Assembly (NCBI GenBank): GCA_014338405.1
Contig: JTDE01000153.1
Span: 243,559-307,558 of the forward strand
Direction of reading: 5' to 3'
Length of the DNA: 64,000 nucleotides
Origin: Paragonimus skrjabini miyazakii
Lineage: Eukaryota; Platyhelminthes; Trematoda; Plagiorchiida; Troglotrematidae
Numbering within the stretch: position 1 is the stretch's first letter; each line of letters begins with the position of its first letter. The position numbers and the translations under genes were made by a program. A model generated the notes under the pieces. It searched no databases, was not told where the DNA came from, and saw only the letters and a program-made list of their open reading frames with translations. Below are positions 30,201 through 38,300 of the stretch, in pieces.

Positions 30201-31201
30201 AAATGGAAAATCCCCAAGATTGCGACCGATCACTGAGATGGATTGATGTCATGATGAATGGCAGCTCGCGCCACTGTAGCAATGGTACGGCTCGAAGCTA
30301 AGACAGTGATACAACCTATTGACAACCCTGTTGCAAACTCACGGCGATAATCACTAAAGAGAGTATCTGAACACCGTCAGATCAACTTCTAAATCTAAAT
30401 ACTACAAATATAAAGTTTGGATTATGGTACTCTAAGGTTCTTCGTTCCTCTTGCACGTTTTAAAAACCACATATGCTCCACCGACGTTCTATCTTGAAAA
30501 TGACTGCAAGACATTTGCCCACACTTACTTTGGCGTGAACACACTTCACGCAGACCACCAACACCCTTGTGCACCGGATTCATATAATAATGGTCACTCA
30601 AGATCAATTGATAACTTTGATTTCTGCATCTGCCACAGGCTTTGATGAATTCTGATTGAAAGATTGTGCCTGATAGTTCGTATGGATGACGTAAAAACGT
30701 TGAACAGGATATATTTCGACTTATTCTACACGCCAACAGGAGATAGTTTATAGGTTAGATGATATTCAGAGCTTGCAACGTTAAGAACTAAACAATGCAA
30801 ATTGAAACCGGAGCAGTTTGACAAAGACGAAAACATTCGTTAGGTTTTATTTGAAACATGTTATAACACATTGATCTATAGATCGTCCTGAATTCACTAA
30901 CGAAGACGGCCCAAAGACCTACAGAATTTCTTCATTAGACAAGGATGTGCTTACCATGGCCGTATGAATAGCAGTGAAATCATAGATGTTCATCAAACTA
31001 AATTAGTTAGCAAACTATTATCTAAGTGAGAATTTTTACTTATTTTTTCGATATATGAAGGTTACACAACGCTGCAATTACATGGAATTGTTGGACAATT
31101 TTGGATTTACGGAATTTGAAAAACTGGATCATCTACGATGTTTGAGAGAACGTTGGAAGTCACAGTCCACTAATGAGTCACTGGGACTCGGGATTGTTTG
31201 A
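3159..31201 (+). CDS. PALD1: Paladin-like protein, C-terminal two thirds, ten exons (gene span)
   Basis: Paladin is a cytosolic, membrane-associated protein with two protein-tyrosine-phosphatase folds; in vertebrates it acts in endothelial and neural-crest signalling and has been linked to phosphoinositide control. Here ten + strand exons read in the family's order: end of the first phosphatase domain, the LERYYLLICFNAYL helix, the middle domain with WPIYGASQPD, the second phosphatase loop CENGCERTS, the YLEEYFFLILFNMYL repeat and the short C-terminal domain ending FGFTEFEKLD. About 625 codons are visible, against about 850 in the vertebrate protein, so the first third is missing from the window. 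All visible introns are phase 0 except the exon 3/4 junction, which is one base out. Introns range from 51 bases to 5.7 kb and hold repeats. Family assignment rests on several colinear motifs and is firm; function in this organism is inferred. Confidence 0.93.
3463..3546 (+). CDS. PALD1: Paladin exon B (variable linker)
   Basis: This is a 28-codon phase-0 exon between acceptor cttaaccag and donor GAG|gtaaca, 199 bases after exon A. It encodes a basic stretch, QKNRLPKKRGPISDD. The position corresponds to the poorly conserved linker that joins the end of the first phosphatase domain to the conserved LERY helix in other paladins. Assignment rests on position, phase and splice sites rather than on sequence similarity. 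Confidence 0.6.
4885..5045 (-). repeat. SINE-like repeat, degenerate copy
   Basis: Read on the minus strand, the segment has a tRNA-like A-box region (TACTGGCATTGTGG), then a B-box-like TTTCGATCC, then GACAAGGATATGTACTAC and GAGCGAAACTCGAGTCC. The last two blocks are shared with the copies at 33140-33460, 45600-45850 and (minus) 39960-40290. It is diverged and probably truncated. Confidence 0.6.
6640..6935 (+). repeat. Dispersed LTR-like repeat, copy 1
   Basis: A GC-richer block than its surroundings. It shares an ordered series of words with the reverse complement of 16745-16985: TGTAAATACCTTGTA, GACAGTCGCGGTA, TTCGGGACCGAGATTT, TTATTAC, GAGAAT and GAGGGTTTACAAC. Both copies end near GGTTTACAAC. 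Length and lack of coding capacity fit a solo LTR or similar non-coding repeat, but target duplications and a primer-binding site were not found. Confidence 0.55.
7362..7457 (+). CDS. PALD1: Paladin exon C (LERY helix)
   Basis: Acceptor gtttcttgcag and donor CAA|gtaagg bracket 32 codons in phase 0. The exon encodes LERYYLLICFNAYLRDQ, which matches the vertebrate paladin segment LERYFYLILFNYYLHEQ. That segment is a hydrophobic helix that closes the first phosphatase unit and recurs in the second half of the protein (26277-26432 here). Confidence 0.9.
7509..7632 (+). CDS. PALD1: Paladin exon D (one base out of frame with exon C)
   Basis: The exon lies 51 bases after exon C, with acceptor tttctcttag (or attcag, start 7515) and a perfect donor TTA|gtaagt. 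The conserved reading frame gives FTEWMRRHPKLYQIL and then DLLKHG, which match the family. From either acceptor that frame is one base off the phase-0 end of exon C, and the phase-0 frame hits a stop within five to seven codons. One base too many in the TTT run at 7515-7517 would explain it. Either the assembly has a homopolymer error or the allele is broken. Confidence 0.82.
7633..11164 (+). other. Paladin intron, no recognised content
   Basis: This 3.5-kb intron holds only short open frames without splice context. I recognise no transposon domain, RNA gene or simple repeat here. Confidence 0.5.
11165..11530 (+). CDS. PALD1: Paladin exon E (middle domain)
   Basis: This 122-codon phase-0 exon sits between acceptor gatgacag and donor GAG|gtgacc. 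It encodes LANFRQLVGWPIYGASQPD, the counterpart of the vertebrate VANFRRVPRMPIYGTAQPS, and then MIWVCLRNEYVI and ETYKWR, counterparts of VVWVSLREEAVL and HTYSLR. This is the start of the second phosphatase-fold unit. Compared with vertebrates there is extra sequence between the DHV helix and the MIWVCLR strand, around residues 48-75 of the exon. Confidence 0.92.
11531..13088 (+). other. Paladin intron with fold-back repeat
   Basis: Contains the inverted repeat at 12313-12575, described separately. No other feature is recognised. Confidence 0.5.
12313..12575. repeat. Fold-back (inverted) repeat, about 118-base arms
   Basis: The left arm 12313-12430 and right arm 12458-12575 are near-perfect reverse complements separated by about 27 bases. 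The shared core includes CATTTAGGTTGCAAACG and TTTCATCACCAAGCGAGG. The arms differ at only a few bases, so the structure is young or maintained. It resembles the snap-back hairpins of Penelope-like elements elsewhere in the window, but I found no Penelope coding sequence in it and no flanking target duplication. Confidence 0.85.
13089..13382 (+). CDS. PALD1: Paladin exon F
   Basis: A 98-codon phase-0 exon after acceptor ttgtttttcag, with donor ATA|gtaagc. It contains EFHRIPLPKCGPPPP, the counterpart of the vertebrate TYHRIPMPDFCAPRE. That is the strand-and-loop region entering the helix before the second catalytic loop. The upstream part, with YVNKHA and NIPQAYLEY, fills the place of the vertebrate EVFSQHRRACPGL segment. 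It joins exon G directly without loss of expected sequence. Confidence 0.92.
15487..15586. other. Assembly gap (100 N)
   Basis: Exactly 100 unknown bases, a conventional placeholder for a scaffold gap of unknown size. It lies inside a paladin intron, so it does not interrupt the visible coding sequence. Confidence 0.98.
16745..16985 (-). repeat. Dispersed LTR-like repeat, copy 2 (reversed)
   Basis: The reverse complement shares ordered blocks with 6640-6935, including GACAGTCGCGGTA, TTCGGGACCGAGATTT and GAGGGTTTACAAC. The two copies sit in different paladin introns in opposite orientation, about 10 kb apart. The open + strand frame across it (16724-17041) is probably incidental to its higher GC content. 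Confidence 0.55.
19065..19436 (+). CDS. PALD1: Paladin exon G (second phosphatase loop)
   Basis: This 124-codon phase-0 exon runs from acceptor gatcgacag to donor GAA|gtaagg. It carries the phosphatase signature loop FFCENGCERTSLAM, a complete C-x5-R motif, in the place of the vertebrate CLSGQGRTTTAM. AGLVYCHVVGF and EEERISLRGAKYTKGDFEV follow, close to the vertebrate EEELVSVPDAKFTKGEFQV. Cysteine and arginine are both present, but the loop has a second cysteine and a glutamate in place of the usual glycines. Between the opening helix IFDQILRLIL and the loop there is an insertion of roughly 40 residues, rich in basic and serine residues, that vertebrate paladin lacks. Whether the loop is catalytic cannot be told from sequence; paladins are often considered pseudophosphatases for proteins. 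Confidence 0.94.
19437..23527 (+). other. Paladin intron with tRNA-like sequence
   Basis: 4.1-kb intron. It contains the minus-strand tRNA-like sequence at about 21450-21535. The + strand open frames at 19517-19732 and 21441-21694 have no family resemblance; the latter merely overlap the tRNA-like repeat. Confidence 0.45.
21450..21535 (-). repeat. tRNA-like sequence (degenerate tRNA or SINE head)
   Basis: On the minus strand the segment reads GTAGCTCAGCAGGTAGAGC, a perfect A box and D arm with a GCTC/GAGC stem, and then GGTTCGAATCC, a perfect B box and T loop. The T stem (GCTGG/CCAGT) pairs with one wobble. The acceptor stem pairs poorly and no clean anticodon stem forms, so this is unlikely to be a working tRNA. 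It is either a tRNA pseudogene or the 5' head of a tRNA-derived SINE. Confidence 0.65.
23528..23668 (+). CDS. PALD1: Paladin exon H
   Basis: 47 codons in phase 0, acceptor atttctccctcag, donor AAG|gtaaca. It encodes GNQVKREVDYVLDKC and MMHFHIREGIYFTYTK, which match the vertebrate GHRVKKEVDAALD and PMHYHLREIIICTYRQ almost residue for residue. This is the conserved helix pair following the second phosphatase loop. Confidence 0.95.
23669..26276 (+). other. Paladin intron with unassigned minus-strand open frame
   Basis: 2.6-kb intron. It holds a 138-codon minus-strand open frame (24669-25085), listed separately, and a short AT run near 24402-24412. Nothing else is recognised. Confidence 0.45.
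24669..25085 (-). other. Unassigned open reading frame with one hydrophobic segment
   Basis: A 138-codon minus-strand frame lies inside a paladin intron. About 50 polar N-terminal residues precede a strongly hydrophobic stretch (about residues 52-76, LVIGLVVYGFVYFLLF) that could span a membrane. The reverse strand also has an acceptor-like tttacag near 25048, so part of it could be an exon. I recognise no family. The length is only somewhat beyond what chance gives in this window, so it may be non-coding. Confidence 0.2.
26277..26432 (+). CDS. PALD1: Paladin exon I (second LERY helix)
   Basis: 52 codons in phase 0, acceptor tctcttgcag, donor CAA|gtgagt. It encodes YLEEYFFLILFNMYLHE and PFEVWMEQ, the counterparts of the vertebrate YLERYVCLILFNAYLHL and PFSTWMQE. 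It repeats the helix found in exon C, as expected from paladin's internal duplication. Confidence 0.95.
26734..26804. repeat. Two adjacent perfect hairpins
   Basis: GCCACGTG at 26734-26741 pairs with CACGTGGC at 26749-26756 across a 7-base loop. CTCAACTCCGT at 26756-26766 pairs with ACGGAGTTGAG at 26794-26804 across 27 bases. The stems abut, sharing base 26756. No function is evident. They lie just upstream of the LINE fragment and could be part of its decayed body. Confidence 0.7.
26850..27080 (+). mobile_element. Non-LTR retrotransposon fragment (C-terminal tail)
   Basis: The frame reads LHKLRWLGHVLRMPVGRLP and later MMRGGQ. This is the stereotyped C-terminal tail that follows the reverse transcriptase in many flatworm RTE/CR1-like elements. 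The same tail recurs at about 49470-49560. The reverse transcriptase itself is absent, so this is a short decayed remnant inside the last paladin intron. Confidence 0.75.
28641..28694. repeat. AT microsatellite
   Basis: An alternating TA tract with interspersed TGTATA and TTACATA units. It creates spurious YIYIYI frames on both strands. Confidence 0.95.
29520..29990 (+). other. Two overlapping unassigned open stretches
   Basis: One frame runs from about 29548 to 29720 and reads WLVEGQRKYITGNQRPVKL; a second runs from 29695 to 29988. Together they look like one frameshifted former coding region, possibly from a retroelement. I cannot match either to a family, and neither has convincing splice sites. 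Confidence 0.25.
31061..31201 (+). CDS. PALD1: Paladin terminal exon
   Basis: After acceptor atatatgaag the phase-0 frame encodes 46 codons and a TGA at 31199-31201. It carries LLDNFGFTEFEKLD and LRERWKSQ, the counterparts of the vertebrate ILNELGFPELESGED and LRYRWQEQ at the C terminus. The protein ends close to the vertebrate end point, so the C terminus is complete. Confidence 0.94.
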   Translation, partial: VTQRCNYMELLDNFGFTEFEKLDHLRCLRERWKSQSTNESLGLGIV

Positions 31202-31410
31202 AAGTTATCATTCCCATTCAGTGGACGAATTTGCTACATACAGACACTTTTTGCTGATCCCTACATGGTATTCTATTTGGAACTGATTGGTTTCAAATCA
31301 TGCAAATTTTCACACGATGTCAGGCTGCAACACCGGTTGGTAGAAGTCAGTTTAACCGTTATTGATATGAAATATACATTGATCCTTGTTAATAAATTTG
31401 TTACACAAAA
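31202..31410 (+). terminator. Likely paladin 3' UTR with polyadenylation signal
   Basis: The first canonical AATAAA after the stop is at 31391-31396, about 190 bases downstream. That suits a short 3' UTR ending near 31410-31420. The exact cleavage site is not determined. Confidence 0.55.
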
Positions 31411-31603
31411 TTAGTCTGAAGAGACACGAAATTAAAACGTCGAAACATTATATTTTGACTAAGGTTTTTGAGTAAATAGAAAAGCGCCATGGGAAATATA
31501 CTACGCAATAATATGTACGATTTTAAATAGATATTGTTTTTATATAAAGGGTTAAGCATAAATTACAGCAAGACACGTAAAAAAATACCCTACAACCGTG
31601 AGT

Positions 31604-31867
31604 TCATTTATGCTTGATGCACACATAGTGTGTTGTTTCCCAGCAAGCTTTCTTTCTGTTACCACGTTCCAACGATCCGGTTAGTTCTACCCCGTCACGA
31701 AATTCGGTGTCATCCACTCTGGTGGTTAAGTAAAGACAAAAGTGCGCCCGATCACGTCGTCCGGCAAAATCATCCTTGAACTTCCCACTGACAATCATGG
31801 CTGATGTGGAAGAAATAAATTTGACCTTGGCGAATGTCATACATCTTCTCAGCCTTCCAGCGGTTAA
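31604..31867 (-). CDS. Probable terminal exon of an unidentified minus-strand gene
   Basis: On the minus strand a good acceptor, atgtttttcag, precedes an open frame of 87 codons ending in TGA. It begins LTAGRLRRCMTFAKVKF and includes FKDDFAGRRDRAHFCLYL and DGVELTGSLERGN, with a plausible soluble-protein composition. It is convergent with paladin, about 400 bases past its stop. I do not recognise the family and found no convincing upstream exons. It could still be a chance frame, but the splice site and stop position favour a real exon. Confidence 0.42.
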   Translation of the reverse strand, partial: LTAGRLRRCMTFAKVKFISSTSAMIVSGKFKDDFAGRRDRAHFCLYLTTRVDDTEFRDGVELTGSLERGNRKKACWETTHYVCIKHK

Positions 31868-31876
31868 CTGAAAAAC

Positions 31877-33139
31877 ATGAGTTATTTGACACAACGATGA
31901 GTAAATGACAAAACAGCATACCAAAATCTATAGATCCAAGTTGTCTCAAAAGTTCCGGTTACGAGTCTAATAACGGGTGCTAACAAGGCAGACACTTTGT
32001 TTGCCCTCGAGTGTATCTGGAAATCCGAGTGTTATCCAGAAGCGTTCTGATTTAGTGTTCTGACGTAATAACTCGATCAAATTCACTAGGAGGTCAACAA
32101 TGAATTGCTCAATGCGGAGTCCATATCCGGGTTGGGGGAAGGATGTGTAAAACTGGTTGGATCAAACGGTATAGAACTCCGAGTCTAGTTCAACTTTCTG
32201 AAAGAAGATGACCGGAAACAAGTTACCCTAATGTGGCAGCTGGGATCAAATGCAAATGACCTTCAAATGATAACCCATAAAATCCTAGATAGCCCATTAT
32301 TAATTCAAGTATAACCATATAAATGAAGTGCAGCTGTTAAGAAAGAAAGTTTAAAAATTGGCTCCTTTTTTAGCCAAAATTGTATAAACATGGTAACAAA
32401 ATTGAGCTTATCTACCCTACTGTCAAGTCAGCAGTGGTCATTTTTGCACCAAATGAACAGAAGTAATTTGAAAGCGGTTGTTTGAATGTTGCTCTGAAAA
32501 TTCTATGTGAAAGGTCAGTGTGCAAAAAAAATGAAAAAAACGAGTCTTAACAGATTTATGAGTTCAACCCAGGTTAGTATGTTGCCGTCATTTGGAAGAC
32601 CTGGTCCAGGATTAGCTGATCATGTAGAATTTCTACTTCGAAAATCGGATATGCGTCACCTCTTAGTTAACGTTGGAGTTATCGTACCGTTATCACGAGG
32701 ATTCAATATAATGTGATCAAACTTCCTGTGATTAGTACTGTACTTTGTGCTTGCTCAGTCAATGCAAATGAATTCCGCGATTCAAAAACAAGCAAAGCTT
32801 GGGGGACAGCTGAAATACTACAGAGGTATAAAGATGCTGTCACACGTTATTTGAGAAGGTACAAGGTAGAGAAACAAAGAAGGGATTAATGAGTTCTTTC
32901 AATAAAGTAAAGCAGAAACAATAAGAAATGATTTGAAACCTAATGTAGCACATAAACTTATGTCTGTGTTAAGGAGAGCAGCCCCTATCGACTAGGACTC
33001 CTCTCCAAGTTGAACTCACAGAAATCATTAACTTGTTGGGCGGTATTTTGATTACTTATGAGAAGTAGAGGATTTTGGTTTTCATGTAGATTGAACATCA
33101 TTCACAATTGATCGCAGCTGTCGAAGGGCTACCGAGTGG
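31877..33139. other. Gene-free stretch between minus-strand exon and SINE-like copy
   Basis: Contains a 69-codon + strand frame at 32507-32716 with no recognised family. A segment near 32990-33060 shares words with the flank of the SINE-like copy at 39960-40290, for example CACAGAAATCATTAA versus TACAGAAATCATTAA. No gene is supported. Confidence 0.4.
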
Positions 33140-33460
33140 AGTTAACAGACAGTAACTGTGTCTCCTCTCGAGGCAATCGGGCAACCTAATCACTAATTAC
33201 AAGCGAAAGTGGTTCAGCGTTCACATATGATGATTCGGTCGTGCCTAATGTAGAGTCAATGGCGCAGAGGTCAACAAGGTTAACTTTATCAAAGCGTGGC
33301 CGGAGTTCTAGTCCAGGTAGTGGCAAGGATATGCACTACTGACGAGCTGCTCAGATGAGAGCGAAACTCGAGTCCAGTGCTTCTTTTCAAAAGGGGCTGA
33401 CTGGAAAGTCTCTGGGAATGCGACAGCTGCGATCGATTGTGGGTGATGTTCAATCTACAT
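33140..33460 (+). repeat. SINE-like repeat with tRNA-like promoter boxes
   Basis: It contains TGGCGCAGAGGTC (A-box-like), AGTTCTAGTCC (B-box-like) and then GGCAAGGATATGCACTAC and GCGAAACTCGAGTCCAG. It is about 90% alike to 45600-45850 over the shared 240 bases by eye, and is shared in reverse with 39960-40290. The 5' part, with GTGTCTCCTCTCGAGGC, is shared with the 39960 copy. Structure and copy number fit a tRNA-derived SINE. Confidence 0.75.
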
Positions 33461-33849
33461 GAAGCTAATGTTAGTTGAAATTACCTCAGCGATTATGGCG
33501 GAGGGTGTATTCCTCAAGCAGCAGCCTAAGTTTCATATTACTTCTGACTACCCTTAGGCAGGTTATCAAAGTGTCAAAAGTTGTTGGCTGCCGATTCGAA
33601 TCTCTGAAGCAATCAGTTAACGTGATGAGTCTGGAAGAGGATAAAACCCTGCCTTCACTTAAGGTTACTGATGTACAAAAATTAATACTTCTTTCCACAT
33701 TGGTTTTGCGGTCGTGACTTATATAAACTGACAACTTTGGGTTCAGCTGGGTAAAACAGTCAGAATACAAAAATTATGGTGTGAACCCATCTCGTACACT
33801 TTCAGGAGCGAACCGTGAGTTACAAATACTTCTATTACATGACTTTATC

Positions 33850-35364
33850 GGTGACAAATTGCAAGTACCAAGACTCCATAACTGTGTGATTTGCCTAAAA
33901 CCCACAAACTGAGTGTTCCTATGCAACCTACTTTAACAGTAAACGATTCTCCATACCATGAGCTAGCAAAATGTCTGGTTGACACTTTATAACCTCTGTG
34001 AGAAGTGAGAGTAGTAGTGAGTGAGAGAATAGTAGTAGTGAGAGTAGTTTCCTAAATAAACAACCTTTGCGCCATCCGTGTTCTTGGCTCACAACACCTC
34101 TTCAATAAAAGCTGTGTGCATACTTTGAAAAACACTTCCAAGTGGAACCGTGTATTGAAAATCCGAATACTGCCACGAGAACAATGTATTCCATTGACGT
34201 CAATTCGTTATTTACAAATTAATTGAAACGATAAATTTTATGACTTCGTTTTATTCAACTCCATTCGCCTCCCAATTACTGCTGACTATTTGAAGCGTTT
34301 ACTTCTACTAGGCACGGAAAATGTAAGATTCTATTTTACAGGTAAGGGCTTTCAGCAGATAGATGGTGTAACCATAGGGAGCCCACTCAGACCAGTTTTA
34401 ATTGATGTGCTCGTGGCCAAAATTTAACAGACGCTATTTTCATTCGTTGACTAACTGAAACTGTACAACCGATATGTCAACGATATATTCTTAGTTGAAC
34501 AAGACAAAGAACACACAGGGAGAATAATTCAAGCTCATAACTCATTCCACCCAATCCTCTTAGTAACGGTCGACTACGAAAGTGAAAACAGTTTACCCTT
34601 CTTGGACATCCTGGTTAGACGCCGTTTACACCGGTCTATTGAACGTAAGCAAACATAGACAAGAAATACATGAATTTCAAGAGCTTTGCCCCTGTTGCAT
34701 ATGAAAAATGACTTGTACGTATAGTGTATTACAGAACGTCAAGAGTATGCTCCCAAGATAGGCTGAGCAAACAGTGTTGCATGAAGCGATTCGTGTTGAC
34801 AATTTTCCAGAACGTTTTATCCGGAAATGGAGTAAACTTACTCCTGCAGAAAATGCAATTGCAAAAGCACTTAACAATGCTGTCTACATCAAACTCCCTT
34901 TCAAAGGTGATAATTGGATGAACACCTCTGGAAAGACTGTCAGTGCCGTGTTGAAACGTCTGTATAATGCAGTTATGTTTGTCCTGTTCTCACAAACGAC
35001 TAGGTTACCTCTATCCCCGGTCAAAAAACAAAGCCATGTGTTTTCTACTAGTCATTATATCTGTCAGTTTCCCTGCAGTTGCGGAAACACATACACTGAT
35101 AAAACAGAAAGAGTGCTTGAAACTGAGGTCAAGGAGCACATTCCATATTGGTTGAAGGTTGTATTAACTCAACCGCTAATGAATGACACTCAGCGAGGAA
35201 GAAACCCCGCTTCATCCACTGCAAGGCATTCATCGACCACAGGTCACAACGTCAATATTGCATCTTCGGTCAAGGTCTTTATGAACGCCCACAACTCACA
35301 AATTCTCAAGTACAGCGAAGCGTTATTGACCAGCCGTCGACAGCCGGTTCTGTGCGCACAATAA
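33850..35364 (+). mobile_element. Penelope-like element: reverse transcriptase and GIY-YIG domain, decayed
   Basis: Frames read in order SPYHELAKCLVDTL (about 33950), SIDVNSLFTN (motif A, about 34190), GVTIGSPLRPVLIDVLVAKI (motif B), YNRYVNDIF (motif C, about 34460-34490) and LPFLDILVRR. A 196-codon open frame at 34774-35364 follows, with ICQFPCSCGNTYTDKTERVL, VKEHIP, RHSSTTGHN and YSEALL: the GIY-YIG endonuclease of Penelope-like elements. The order reverse transcriptase then GIY-YIG is diagnostic. The usual D-D of motif C is N-D, several frameshifts and stops interrupt the reverse transcriptase, and the GIY-YIG start is altered, so the copy is dead. It begins about 2.6 kb downstream of paladin. 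Confidence 0.9.
34010..34047. repeat. Imperfect GTA/GAGA simple repeat
   Basis: Repeated GTAGTAGTGAG and GTGAGAG words. It lies inside the Penelope-like element, between the SPYHELAK block and motif A, and probably expanded after insertion. Confidence 0.7.
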
Positions 35365-38300
35365 ACGGACTATCAGTCTATGCTTACCGTGGGTTCAGCC
35401 GTGAGTGCCATTCACGGTCCAGCCTCATTTGTACTTTTGACCGTTTCACTTAAGTCTTATTGTTTTGCTTTCACGCTAGTCACACGTTTATGACTGACGA
35501 GAATGTACGAAATGAATTCATGTCGCAATCTGAGTCTTCTGACTACTCTATTCAAACGGCTTAAAGGGACAATGTTTCAAACTTCGGGTTAACACTATGC
35601 ACCCTGATAAACGGTGAGGCTTTCAGTGTGAAAACTACATGTGTGATATATTCTGACCAAGTGCACTTCGAGTGAACAAAGACTGTTGTCAGGTCTTTAA
35701 GGAGTTGTGAACAACTGCCTTCCTAACTAACCACATTCTTTAAAATGGAGTTACAACGTATGCTACCCATTACCCTGCGACTATTGCAAGACCGAGTGAT
35801 TGCCTTTGAACAAAAACTGAACTACGACGTTATCACCTACAATAACCAGCAGTGACAAAGATGAAACGCATCTGTTCTCACCTGAACAACTTGACACCAC
35901 CGAAAAGTCAGTTTGCAAAATTTTATTCTCCAGTGAGTTCTTGTTGTCGGAAACGGCCAGCTCTCCAGCGGATGAAGCTCTACAGTCAGTTGACGACCAT
36001 TTTGTTCTATGAGATGTTCGCACGGCCAACCCCAGTTTTCATACTGGATAAATTTCATCATTACTCACCCCGTTCGACATCAAACTCCAAGAGTGAATAG
36101 CGTCTCTGTCAAACAAGAATAGGGATATACCGGTTCATTAAAAATACCTCAGTAGGCAGTAGGACATTCATACGATTGTTTCAACTACACCTTAACACAA
36201 CGATCTTGTAAAAATGGCAGTAACCTAGTGACGAATGTTTTCTTGCATATATAAATCCGCATGCAATTGTGATGCGGCACAGGGATGGAAGTCTTCGTGT
36301 AGGAACCAATGAGCGCGTGCCATATTGACTGACTAACTCGGTGACGTTGCAGGACGATAAACTAAAACGACTCACGCGTAAATCTAACTAGTTAACTGCC
36401 AAGCTGCCGTCAGCAATAAGTCATCCTATTGATTTTGAAGACTCGTTTAGGCCCCCAAAATAAGCTACAGTTACTGAAGTTTGCGTAAAAAGTGATGTTG
36501 ACTACCCAAGTCTTTGTGTTCAAAAACAAGTAGAACATACACGGAGTTTAGCTTGATAGAGATCAGGAATGTGCACGATAACTGATGTTTTAAACGATTT
36601 TGTTTTGGCTCAAAGCCGTTCAGCACAGAAACCCCTTTTATTTGTACATGTTGTGACTGGTGAGAACGCGCTAGGTAATAGTCAGTTCACAATATACGTC
36701 TGCCAATTTCATTGATTTTTTTATCGCGACTTAATCATGTAATGACCGTTTGATAACTCGACAGCACGATGCAGACACATAATTCATACTTGGTTGAATT
36801 CAGATTGCTGAGTAGTAGGAGCTGTAACGAAATATGAACTGTTTAAATTTTTAAACAACACTCGCAATATGAATTACACATTTGTATAGGAAATACGTCA
36901 GGCAAACATAATAAGCGATACAGTGAACTGGGGGCGCATGCCACTAATTATTGCAGTCCCCCATTCAGCTTCGAGAGGTGGGTTGGTTAACCAGTAAGTC
37001 ACATCGACCTTCCAATTAAACCATCAGATATGTGGTACGATTCAATTCCAGATTTTCCAATATCGGTCGTGTCGAGGGATACGCATCGTACATCCTCTAA
37101 ATGAATGTTTTTTAAACTTGAGACTTACTTTTCCCATTCGGGTTGCACGGGTAAGATTGATTAGTCAACCATTTACAACTGGTGAGGGGTTAAGAAGCAT
37201 TTCTTAAACCCGTGAGATTTCACCAAGCTAAGCAAGATATCTGATATTATAGAATGTTCTTTTTCGTTAAGACTTCGCCAGTAACTATACAGATATTCAC
37301 ATGCGTCCCAGCCCGAAATAACAGGAACAAACGAAAAAAACGCAGACCGCTTGGTCAGTTTCGTCAGGCGATGCTGTAAAACATGCATACAATTAGCGTT
37401 GATCTACCGATATATAACACCTCATTGTACACACAATTAAAAAGAAAGAAGTCGGAAGAAACGAATAAATTGTTAAAGAATACAAAAATACGCTGTGAGA
37501 TCAACCGAGAAGAGGCTTAACAATCAAAGCCGATAACTTCAAGTACTATTTCATCAAACAAGCAAGCTGCATCCAATGTTTCAGTATGCAGTAAGCTCGA
37601 GTAAGTTGTACTTGTTAATTATGCTAACCATGCTGCATTTATTCATCATATATCGGTTCACAAGGTTGTACGGAAGAAAGGAAGAAGTGTACTTATACAT
37701 TCCTATATCTGTGTTGATTTGAAAACAAATTGTTATGCAGTTTCTGAATGTAAAGAGAAAGGACATTCTAGATAAAACTGCTAACATGCAATCATATTAG
37801 CAACCGACAGTGAAACACACTGAAACAAAATTCCGTTAGATATCCGTACTAAGTGGCCTGTAATAGCTAAGCGTGTGTTGACAATAAACTTGTAATGTGA
37901 TTTGTCTCTCACATACGAAGTAAATAAGTATAACATCAAAACTCTCAGAAATTAAGCAGTGGGCACAGAACTGGGCAGTATGCTGCATTATGAACACAAT
38001 CTATTAATGAAGCTATTCCGTCTGCATGGTAGTCTTCCCATTCCATGCTCTAGTTTCAAAGAATAACCTATTAGGTATTTATCCACATTTATTTATTTGT
38101 CTACTGGCGACCGACCAGATCTTCAGAAGATTTTGCTGGTAAGAATTAGGCTCTCACCAATGTTTATGTTGTAAGTTGTTGAATAGCTTAATTCGACTGG
38201 TTTATCTGAATAACAGATTTTTCAGATATCCATGACTCTTTCAATTGTCCGTTTTTGCACACAGTCTAGCTTTAAAGACAAGACCGATAGGTCAATTTTT

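Larger units (their letters stand above)
26433..31060 (+). other. Last paladin intron
   Basis: 4.6 kb. It holds two adjacent hairpins (26734-26804), a LINE C-terminal fragment (26850-27080), an AT microsatellite (28641-28694) and unassigned open frames at 29520-29990. The minus-strand cysteine-containing frame at 30422-30736 has no splice context or family match. No exon was recognised between 27100 and 28600. Confidence 0.5.

Noticed and set aside
30422..30736. Minus-strand cysteine-containing frame that could suggest a zinc finger
   Set aside because: Cysteine spacing does not follow a known zinc-finger pattern, and there is no splice or conservation evidence.
37173..37388. Minus-strand frame with an acceptor-like start, considered as an upstream exon of the 31604-31867 gene
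   Set aside because: No clear donor at a matching phase and no family resemblance, so it is left as a possibility only.
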